Of a DNA stretch of 10,152 nucleotides, positions 1 to 6,513 are shown piece after piece (within the stretch, counting starts at the first letter, position 1; each line of letters starts with the position of its first letter). The notes below the pieces were generated by a model. That model was not told where the DNA came from. It saw only the letters and a program-made list of their open reading frames with translations, and did no database searches. The DNA is taken from assembly GCA_021812265.1 (NCBI GenBank), contig JAKAOI010000044.1, forward strand, positions 1 through 10,152, written 5' to 3'. This DNA is from Chloroflexota bacterium (GTDB lineage Bacteria > Chloroflexota > Ktedonobacteria > Ktedonobacterales > JACDGC01). The position numbers and the translations under genes are program-made.

Positions 1-1
1 C

Positions 2-1213
2 CGATCTCCAACTTCTTCTTCCAGCAATGGACCGGTTACCATTACCTTTTGGGCGCTGGTAGACACCACAGGTGAACAAGCCAACGAAATTAACACCTTC
101 AATTCACTGCACTCCGGCAAAATAAATGTCGTGCTGCAAACCCTGCCGCCCGTTGCTACCGACCAATACAGCAAATATATCACCGCGCTGAAAGGCGGCA
201 ACTCAACGCCGGATGTAGTGCAAATAGACGTAACATGGCCGGCGCCATTTGCTACGCCTGGCTGGCTTGCTCCAATAGATTCTTATGTAAACAGCAGTTA
301 TCTCAGCCAATTTTGGCCAAGCGCCGCTTCGGTTGGAAAAGTAGACGGCAAATTATATGGCATTCAACGCTATATGGATATTGGTATGTTCTACTATCGC
401 ACAGATCTTGTAAAAAATTACGGCGGAACCGTTCCGGCCACACGCTCGGATATGATGACAATGGCGCAGGCAATTATGAAAGGTGAAGCGGCCAATGGGA
501 TAGAATATGGCTACTTAATGCCCGGCAAAAAAATTGAAGCCATCGTAGATGAATGGCTGGAATTTACTTGGGGCGACGGCGGCAATATTGGAACACCCGG
601 CAATCTTCAAGTAAGCGGAGCCACACAAGTTGCCGCGCTGCAATTTATGTATGATCTTATTTACACCTATAAATTAGCGCCGCAAGGCACAAACACCTAT
701 GCGCCAAACGATATTCTTGCGCTGTTCCAAGCAGGAAAAGCTCCGTTTATGCGCAACTGGACCTATGCCTACGCGCTGGCTAATGATCCAACCAAATCGA
801 AAGTTGCCGGAAACGTAGGGGTTGCGCCAACACTTGCCACAACCGGCAATCAAGGCCATGGCTGCACCGGCGGCTGGGTGCTGGGCATTAACGCCAACTC
901 GAAAAACAAAGACGCGGCTTGGACATTTATTGATTACATGCTCAGCAAATCAACGCAAACATCTATGGCGATGAACGCTGGGCTGATTCCCAGCAGACCC
1001 GATGTTATAAGCGATCCAAATGTGCTTGCAAAGGCGCCATACCTTTCTCAACTCAACAGTATTCTTACCTCCGGCAATAACCGGCCGACCTTGGTAAATT
1101 ATAATCAATTTACTACGCCTATGCAGGCCGCCATTAATGGCGTGCTCAGCGGGCAGGGATCGGCGTCTTCGGCGTTAAGCGGTGTACAATCACAAGTAGG
1201 CTCATTAACCTAA
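2..1213 (+). CDS. Carbohydrate ABC transporter solute-binding protein, N-terminus missing
   Basis: Extracellular binding protein that captures a sugar, probably a di- or oligosaccharide, and delivers it to the two permeases downstream. The reading frame is open from the window edge (first full codon at base 2) to TAA at 1211-1213, giving about 403 codons. An apparent GTG start at 131 is internal, because coding similarity continues upstream of it. The first visible residues are a Ser/Thr-rich linker (TSSSSNG) followed by the strand VTITFW. This is the usual layout just after the lipobox cysteine of a lipoprotein, so probably only the signal peptide and lipobox are missing. The block DVVQIDVTWPAPFATPGWL and the GCTGGWVLGINANSKNKDAA segment are typical of the family-1 (MalE/LpqY/ThuE-like) binding proteins. 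Substrate cannot be read from sequence; the LpqY/ThuE resemblance suggests an alpha-glucoside such as trehalose or maltose, held loosely. Confidence 0.92.
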   Translation, partial: RSPTSSSSNGPVTITFWALVDTTGEQANEINTFNSLHSGKINVVLQTLPPVATDQYSKYITALKGGNSTPDVVQIDVTWPAPFATPGWLAPIDSYVNSSYLSQFWPSAASVGKVDGKLYGIQRYMDIGMFYYRTDLVKNYGGTVPATRSDMMTMAQAIMKGEAANGIEYGYLMPGKKIEAIVDEWLEFTWGDGGNIGTPGNLQVSGATQVAALQFMYDLIYTYKLAPQGTNTYAPNDILALFQAGKAPFMRNWTYAYALANDPTKSKVAGNVGVAPTLATTGNQGHGCTGGWVLGINANSKNKDAAWTFIDYMLSKSTQTSMAMNAGLIPSRPDVISDPNVLAKAPYLSQLNSILTSGNNRPTLVNYNQFTTPMQAAINGVLSGQGSASSALSGVQSQVGSLT

Positions 1214-1229
1214 TTTCCTGCTTCGGGCG

Positions 1230-1266
1230 TCTGCTCACTGCTGCGGTTATGGAAGCAGTGGGCAGA
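1230..1266 (+). promoter_or_regulatory. Intercistronic hairpin after the binding-protein gene
   Basis: TCTGCTCACTGCT (1230-1242) pairs with AGCAGTGGGCAGA (1254-1266) over 13 positions, with a single T-G wobble, around an 11-nt loop. It begins 16 nt after the binding-protein stop codon and is not followed by a T tract, so it does not look like an intrinsic terminator. In sugar ABC operons a stem-loop at this place commonly protects the upstream mRNA from 3' decay, giving more binding protein than permease. That role is inferred here. CTGCGG in the left part (1241-1246) could instead pair with CCGCAG at 1274-1279, and that CCGCAG could also pair with CTGCGG at 1294-1299, so alternative folds exist. 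Confidence 0.6.
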
Positions 1267-1325
1267 TTGCTTACCGCAGGCGCTTGTTCCGCACTGCGGC
1301 GTTGATATCCTGAAAGGAACGGCCT

Positions 1326-2297
1326 ATGCAAACGTCTCTCTTTACTTCTTCCGATGAAATTACTCAGGCAGAAGAACTGCCGCGCAGGCAAAAGCTGGGG
1401 CCGCTGGGCCGAAGTGAGGAACGTTTTGCCTGGATGATGCTAACCCCGGTGTTGCTCGCTTTATTGCTGGTGGGTGTTTATCCGGCGGTTACTTCATTGA
1501 TTTATGCCTTTGAAAAAGGCGGCTACTATGGCATACACATGAGTTTTGGCGGCTTTACCAATTTTGTGCGATTAAAAAATGATCCGCAATTCTGGTCGTC
1601 GCTGAAATTTTCTTTGCTCTATACCGTTATTACAGTCGGCGGCCAAATGATTTTGGGCACGGCGCTGGCGTTGCTGGCCAATTTAAAATTTCCGGGACGC
1701 TGGGTATTGCGCGCGGCAATTCTTTTCCCTTGGGTAATTCCCACCGCTACCAATTCGGTAATTTGGCAATATATGTTTAACGATCAATATGGAATGATAA
1801 ATAGTGTGCTGATCCATCTCCATTTGATGAGCGCGGCGCACCCAGTGGTTTGGCTGGGCACAGCGCAATCCGCAACATGGCTGATATTTATTCTTGCTAT
1901 CTGGAAAGCAAATTCGCTGGTGGCGTTGCTGGTTTTGGCAGGTTTGCAGGGTATTCCCAACGAAATATACGAGGCTGCGCGAGTAGACGGAGCCACACAC
2001 CTGCAAACATTTGCGCGCATAACGCTGCCGCTTCTCATGCCAACTTTGTTGGTAACCATTACCCTGCGCACTATTGAATCACTGCAAGCGTTCGACTTAA
2101 TCATTGCTTTTACCAATGGCGGCCCCGGAATAGCGACGCAAAACTTGGGTCTTTATATCTACACACAAATATCACAATATGGCGACTACGGCTACGGCTC
2201 TGCCATTGTCACCGTGCTTATGTTGATAACGCTGGTATTTGTAGCAGTGTACCTGAGCATGCTATTTCGCGCAGACACATCAGAAAGAAAGGGGTAA
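1326..2297 (+). CDS. Sugar ABC transporter permease, MalF/UgpA/SugA type
   Basis: Inner-membrane subunit of the importer fed by the upstream binding protein. The 323-residue product has a ~35-residue charged cytoplasmic N-terminus, then about six hydrophobic segments (roughly residues 36-60, 95-120, 126-148, 180-205, 235-258 and 290-314). The EAA loop that docks on the ATPase is present as EAARVDG (216-222), followed by the usual ITLPLLMPTLL. TNGGPG (264-269), another hallmark of MalF-type permeases, is also present. Length is normal for the short UgpA/LacF-like group, without the extra periplasmic domain of E. coli MalF. The start is supported by AAAGGA at 1313-1318, 7 nt before ATG. It lies in an operon with the second permease, which starts 6 nt after this stop. 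Confidence 0.94.
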   Translation: MQTSLFTSSDEITQAEELPRRQKLGPLGRSEERFAWMMLTPVLLALLLVGVYPAVTSLIYAFEKGGYYGIHMSFGGFTNFVRLKNDPQFWSSLKFSLLYTVITVGGQMILGTALALLANLKFPGRWVLRAAILFPWVIPTATNSVIWQYMFNDQYGMINSVLIHLHLMSAAHPVVWLGTAQSATWLIFILAIWKANSLVALLVLAGLQGIPNEIYEAARVDGATHLQTFARITLPLLMPTLLVTITLRTIESLQAFDLIIAFTNGGPGIATQNLGLYIYTQISQYGDYGYGSAIVTVLMLITLVFVAVYLSMLFRADTSERKG

Positions 2298-2303
2298 GCG
2301 AAT

Positions 2304-3203
2304 ATGGCAAATGAAATTACCCGGCAGTTACCTGCTGTTACCGCCATTCAAAAAGCTCCTTGGCGCAAACGCTTTTCAGCGCAATTTATTGCCGGCCGCT
2401 TTGGTTTATATATTCTTGTCGCCATCATCTGCTTGGCGCAGTTTTTCCCCATCATCTGGTCGCTGCTTACCTCTTTTATGACGCCGCAAGAAACACTTTC
2501 TATTCCCGCGGCGCTTTTTCCATCCAGCCTGAATCTTACCAACTACGCCAGCGTTTTCAACAGCGATATGGGTCGCTATTACTTAAATAGTGTTATTGTT
2601 TCTATTGTTTCCGCCACAATTACTATGACATTGGCGTCTTTAGCGTCTTACGCTTTTGCCCGGCTCAAATTCCGAATGAAAACACTTACCCTTGTGTTAA
2701 CATTGGCGCTGTCCTTTTTCCCGCCGCTGGCCCAAGTGTTGCCGCTGTATTCACTATTAAATAAGGCGCATCTTATCAACACCCTATGGGCGCTGATTGT
2801 GCCGTATTCTGTTCTGGGTCTGCCGCTGGCAGTGCTGATTCTTACAGCTTTTTTCCGTGATATTCCGGGAGATTTAGAGGAAGCCGCAATGGTAGACGGC
2901 TTAACGCGATTTAAAGCGTTTTACCGCATTATTCTGCCGTTATCGGCGCCCGGATTTTTTACCACATTTATTATTGTATTTGTGGCAAACTGGAATGAAT
3001 TTTTATTTGCCTTAAATTATACTACAGCAAATACCTACACCTTACCGGTGGGTATTGTAGAAGTAAGCCAAACCGAATTTACCACAAATTTCGGCGTTCT
3101 TTCCGCGGCGACTACACTGGCGGTTGTTCCGCTGGTTATTCTCATCCTGCTTCTTGAACGGCGCATTGTTTCCGGATTAACTTCCGGAGCGGTTAAAGGC
3201 TGA
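2304..3203 (+). CDS. Sugar ABC transporter permease, MalG/UgpE/SugB type
   Basis: Second inner-membrane subunit, expected to form a heterodimer with the preceding permease. The 299-residue product has about six hydrophobic segments (roughly 34-56, 95-118, 126-148, 160-183, 215-238 and 266-286). Its EAA loop reads EEAAMVDGLTRFKAFYRIILP, with the core EAAMVDG at residues 193-199. The motif ANWNEFLFAL (228-237) is characteristic of MalG-type permeases. The ribosome-binding site AAAGGGG (2288-2294) lies inside the end of the previous gene, and the 6-nt gap implies translational coupling. No gene for the ATPase subunit follows, unlike in many sugar operons, so a shared MsmX/UgpC-like ATPase encoded elsewhere is the likely partner (inference). 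Confidence 0.94.
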   Translation: MANEITRQLPAVTAIQKAPWRKRFSAQFIAGRFGLYILVAIICLAQFFPIIWSLLTSFMTPQETLSIPAALFPSSLNLTNYASVFNSDMGRYYLNSVIVSIVSATITMTLASLASYAFARLKFRMKTLTLVLTLALSFFPPLAQVLPLYSLLNKAHLINTLWALIVPYSVLGLPLAVLILTAFFRDIPGDLEEAAMVDGLTRFKAFYRIILPLSAPGFFTTFIIVFVANWNEFLFALNYTTANTYTLPVGIVEVSQTEFTTNFGVLSAATTLAVVPLVILILLLERRIVSGLTSGAVKG

Positions 3204-3232
3204 TATATTTTTTTCTAAGGAGATATCCACAC

Positions 3233-3970
3233 ATGGATATATATCTGGATACCGCAGTGTTAGATGAAATTCGCGCCGCAAAATCTTGGGGCGTGCTGCG
3301 CGGCGTCACCACAAATCCTTCACACGTGGCCAAAGCCGGCGTGCGAGATTTAAAAGCGCATATGCAAGAAATATGTTTTATTGCCGACGCCCCGGTAAGC
3401 GTTGAAGTGGTTACAGAAGACGGTGAGGAAATGGTTCGGCAGGGATTGGAATACGCCGATTGGTCGCCAAATGTGGTTGTAAAAATTCCGACAATTCCCG
3501 CCGGATTGCAGGCAATTGCCCAACTGACCAAACAGCGCACAGCCGCTTCGTGTTCCGGCTGCGCGCATTTCACCGGCTGCCCAATTCGGGAGCGTTTTCT
3601 CAACGCAAATACGCTGGAAAAAAATCCCGAAGTAAACGCAACCCTCATATTTTCCGCAAATCAAGCCATACTTGCTTTGGCCGCAGGGGCTTCTTATGTC
3701 AGCCCATTTGTTGGGCGGCTAGACGCCATCGGCGAAGATGGCTTGCTGCTGGTAGCCGATATTGCGCAGATACTAAAAGCGCAAAACCAAAGCGGTAAAA
3801 TTATCGCCGCAGCGCTGCGGCACCCCGTACATGTTACCGCTGTCGCGCGTTTAGGCGCACACATAGCAACCATGGCGTTCCCGTTGCTGCAGCAAATGGT
3901 GGGACACCCCCTTACCGAACGCGGTTTAGCGGATTTTATGGCAGACTATGAACGGAGCCGGCAGCAATGA
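3233..3970 (+). CDS. Small transaldolase (TalC/MipB/FSA family) with a Cys-rich insertion
   Basis: Class I Schiff-base aldolase-fold enzyme of the pentose-phosphate type. Visible active-site elements are LDTA with D6, the GVTTNPS block with N28, the Schiff-base lysine K84 in VVVKIP, NATLIFSANQA (135-145) and SPFVGRLDAIG (157-167). F140 occupies the place that is Tyr in E. coli fructose-6-phosphate aldolase and Phe in true transaldolases, which favours transaldolase activity (inference). At 245 residues it exceeds the usual 214-220. The excess is an insertion at about residues 102-133, between the helix after K84 and the next strand. It contains C107, C110, H112 and C116, which could bind a metal. 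A strong TAAGGAG site (3216-3222) lies 10 nt before the ATG. The stop overlaps the next start (ATGA), so the two products are probably coupled. Confidence 0.88.
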   Translation: MDIYLDTAVLDEIRAAKSWGVLRGVTTNPSHVAKAGVRDLKAHMQEICFIADAPVSVEVVTEDGEEMVRQGLEYADWSPNVVVKIPTIPAGLQAIAQLTKQRTAASCSGCAHFTGCPIRERFLNANTLEKNPEVNATLIFSANQAILALAAGASYVSPFVGRLDAIGEDGLLLVADIAQILKAQNQSGKIIAAALRHPVHVTAVARLGAHIATMAFPLLQQMVGHPLTERGLADFMADYERSRQQ

Positions 3971-6378
3971 ATGTGTTTTTGGAACACGCGCGTTCCCAAG
4001 GTTTATACGCCCGCCGCTTTGCGGCTATATCGCAAACCGCCGCCGCCTCGGTGGTCATAGAGGCGCTGCTGATTCCCTATGCAAATCTTGGCGATGAACG
4101 CCGACCGGTTATTATCAGCAGTGAGCCGTTCAAAGATCAGGCTATCTTCACCAATACGCCAAACGAGCCGGCGGGGCTTTTTCCTCCCGCTGCGGAGTTA
4201 ACGCAAAAAGTATATTTTTTTATAGATGTTCTTTCGGCCGACACTGTGCGCCTACGGATGAGCATGCAACCCGATTGGGTCAATCAGCCCAGAGATTTTG
4301 GCATTCTTACCGATCCGGAATGCGCCGCCGCCCGCTCAGAAACTGCCATATCAATTCAGGAAACCGCCAACGGGTACACCCTATTGGTAAATACGCAACC
4401 CTGCCTTTCTATTGAAAAAGATCCGTTTGCGCTGCATGTTGGAGCAGTGCGCGCGCCGCTGCAAGATCGCAATGTGCATGGCCTGTTGTGCGCGGCTCCC
4501 AGCGGATTTACGACAGAACACGGCGCAATACGCGGCCGCTTTGCGTGGGAACTAGACCCCGACGAGGCGCTATATGGGCTGGGTGAACGCTTCACCCCCA
4601 TCAATCAGCGCGGCGCGAGGCTAACCCAGTGGACAACCGACGCATGGGGAGTAACCACAAACGCATCGTATAAAAATATTCCCCTGCTGCTGTCTTCGCG
4701 GGGATATGCGCTATTTTTCCACACCACAACTCCCGTTACATGGAATCTCGGCGCAGACACCCAAAGATCTGCCGAGGCCATAATCGGTGAAGAGGGATTC
4801 GACCTGTTTATTATCCATGGGCCAAATATAAAACACATGCTCAGCGCATATACACTGCTTACCGGCCGCGCTTCTGTGCCTCCGCTGTGGGCGTTTGGTG
4901 TGTGGCTTTCGCGGTGCCGCTACCAAACCCGCGAAGAAGCAGAAACGGTTGCGCGCAAAGCAGATGAGCTGGATATTCCCTGCGATGTTGTGCATTTAGA
5001 TCCGGCGTGGCTGGCAAAGCCCGGATTAAATTGTGACTTTATCGTCAATGAACAGGCGTTTCCCGATTTACCCGGCATGATTCAGCAATTTGCCGCCACC
5101 GGCAAACACATCTGCTTGTGGGAGCTGCCATATGTAACGGCTGCTTCACCGCGCTACGCTGAAGGTGACGCAAACGGCTATTTTTTAAAAGACAGCGGCG
5201 GAAACGTCATCTGCGCCGATTTCAGCGCACCGCCGGCAGATGGCTTCGTTCGCGCTGTGGTAGACTTCACCAACCCAGCCGCAGTTGCGTGGTGGCAAAA
5301 TATGCACCGGCCGCTATTACAGATGGGTGTTTCGGTGTTTAAAACCGATTTTGGCGAAGGCGTTCCCGAAAACGCCGTGGCGTTTAATGGCATGACGGGC
5401 CGCGAATTGCGCAACTATTATCCGCTGCTGTATAACCGCGCAGTCAGCGAAGTGATTGCGCAAGAAACCGGGCGCGATGGCTTTGTTTGGGGACGTTCCG
5501 CTTGGGCAGGTTCGCAAAGATATCCCGCGCAGTGGGCCGGCGATCCCAAAACAGATATCTGGTCGATGCGGGCAACACTGCGCGGCGGCTTAAACTATGC
5601 GCTGAGCGCGCCCGGAATATGGTCGCACGATATCGGCGGATTTTACGGGACACCGCCGCAGCCAGAGGTGTACATTCGCTGGGCAGAATTTGGGCTGTTT
5701 TCGCCCTTAGCCCGCGCGCACGGAGCCACTCCGCGCGAACCATGGGAATATGGCAGCCGCGCTGTAGAGATATTTCGCGCTTACGCCAAACTGCGCCTGC
5801 AATTAGCGCCGTATTATTACAGTCTCGCTTGGCGGGCGCATACCCACGGAGAGCCAATGATCCGCCCGCTGGTGTATGAATTCCCCGACGATCCCAACAC
5901 CGCGGCAATTGATGATGTATACATGCTGGGCAGCTCACTGCTGGCAGCGCCGGTGTTCAGCGCCAGCGCCGATTCTGTTGCGCGCACAATATATCTGCCG
6001 CAGGGGCTGTGGTATGATTTTTGGACGCATAAGCCGGTTGCCGGCGGCGCATATATTACGCAAGATTGCCCATTAGATTATTTGCCGGTGTTTGTGCGCG
6101 CCGGCGCTATTTTGCCTATGCAAAGCGAAAAACGCTCGCTGGGCGATGCGTTGGATACCCATTTAACCGCGCATATTTTCGCCGGCGCGCCCGGCCGGCA
6201 GCAGGTGCGACTAAACGCCGCCGGAGATATGATTGCGTTGGAGTACACCGAAAAAACCGTAACATTTCGGGGAAAACCGGGAACAACTTGGCAGATTTTT
6301 ATCTATAGTGATAAAACTGATACCTATTCCGCCGATCTCAGCAACACCGCTGAGGCTACAATAGTAATAGAGACCTAA
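3967..6378 (+). CDS. GH31 alpha-glycosidase (alpha-xylosidase/alpha-glucosidase, YicI-like)
   Basis: Retaining exo-glycosidase that probably cleaves the imported sugar in the cytoplasm, since no signal peptide is visible. The 803 residues follow the GH31 order: N-terminal beta-sandwich (to about 300, with the conserved LYGLGERFTPINQRG block), catalytic barrel (about 305-630), then C-terminal beta domains. The nucleophile is D461 in FKTDFGE, the acid/base is D526 in WAGD, and R510 and SHDIGG (553-558) complete the core. The KTDFGE form matches YicI-type alpha-xylosidases. However, the -1 subsite segment reads HLDPAW (343-348), where YicI has HFDCFW, and the WINPY motif is WELPY (385-389). Specificity is therefore uncertain: alpha-xyloside, alpha-glucoside or another sugar. 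YihQ-type sulfoquinovosidase hallmarks are not seen. The start overlaps the transaldolase stop by 4 nt, and the gene closes the operon. Confidence 0.93.
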   Translation: MNVFLEHARSQGLYARRFAAISQTAAASVVIEALLIPYANLGDERRPVIISSEPFKDQAIFTNTPNEPAGLFPPAAELTQKVYFFIDVLSADTVRLRMSMQPDWVNQPRDFGILTDPECAAARSETAISIQETANGYTLLVNTQPCLSIEKDPFALHVGAVRAPLQDRNVHGLLCAAPSGFTTEHGAIRGRFAWELDPDEALYGLGERFTPINQRGARLTQWTTDAWGVTTNASYKNIPLLLSSRGYALFFHTTTPVTWNLGADTQRSAEAIIGEEGFDLFIIHGPNIKHMLSAYTLLTGRASVPPLWAFGVWLSRCRYQTREEAETVARKADELDIPCDVVHLDPAWLAKPGLNCDFIVNEQAFPDLPGMIQQFAATGKHICLWELPYVTAASPRYAEGDANGYFLKDSGGNVICADFSAPPADGFVRAVVDFTNPAAVAWWQNMHRPLLQMGVSVFKTDFGEGVPENAVAFNGMTGRELRNYYPLLYNRAVSEVIAQETGRDGFVWGRSAWAGSQRYPAQWAGDPKTDIWSMRATLRGGLNYALSAPGIWSHDIGGFYGTPPQPEVYIRWAEFGLFSPLARAHGATPREPWEYGSRAVEIFRAYAKLRLQLAPYYYSLAWRAHTHGEPMIRPLVYEFPDDPNTAAIDDVYMLGSSLLAAPVFSASADSVARTIYLPQGLWYDFWTHKPVAGGAYITQDCPLDYLPVFVRAGAILPMQSEKRSLGDALDTHLTAHIFAGAPGRQQVRLNAAGDMIALEYTEKTVTFRGKPGTTWQIFIYSDKTDTYSADLSNTAEATIVIET

Positions 6379-6412
6379 ATAAAAATACACCTACGCTGAG
6401 ATTGTTGATTTT

Positions 6413-6428
6413 AAACAAACGTTTTTGG
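6413..6428. promoter_or_regulatory. Candidate LacI/PurR-family operator
   Basis: AAACAAACGTTTTTGG is centred on CG, with a perfect AAACGTTT core. It matches 12 of 16 positions of the E. coli PurR operator consensus ACGCAAACGTTTTCGT, which is representative of LacI-family sites. It overlaps the -35 box of the candidate promoter for the next gene, where a bound repressor would block polymerase. No LacI-family gene is in the window, so the cognate regulator is unknown. An 8-bp A/T-flanked palindrome can occur by chance. Confidence 0.35.
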
Positions 6429-6453
6429 CGGCTATGCGCTTTGTTATTATGAT
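6425..6453 (+). promoter_or_regulatory. Candidate sigma-70-type promoter for glpD
   Basis: TTGGCG (6425-6430, 4/6 to TTGACA) and TATGAT (6448-6453, 5/6 to TATAAT) are separated by exactly 17 bp. They lie in the 135-nt gap between the GH31 gene and glpD. Transcription would begin near 6460, leaving a leader of about 54 nt. This suggests that glpD is not simply the tail of the sugar operon. An inverted repeat GGCGGC (6427-6432)/GCCGCC (6466-6471) spans the same bases but would mostly lie upstream of the transcript. Confidence 0.45.
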
Positions 6454-6513
6454 GCGCGCAAAATTGCCGCCGCGCTTAAACGCTTTACGGGAATAGAAAG
6501 TTGATGATTCATT

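Noticed and set aside
3171..3214. Hairpin TCCGGA/TCCGGA (3171-3188) followed by a T run (3208-3214) as a terminator before the transaldolase gene.
   Set aside because: The T run is about 20 nt from a 6-bp stem that lies inside the permease coding region. A strong Shine-Dalgarno follows directly, so the operon most likely continues.
6335..6412. Terminator at the end of the GH31 gene: ATCTCAGC (6335-6342) pairing with GCTGAGAT (6395-6402), followed by a T-rich stretch.
   Set aside because: The 52-nt loop is long, the left arm lies within the coding sequence and has a closer partner (GCTGAG at 6349-6354), and the T tract is interrupted. It is possible but not supported.
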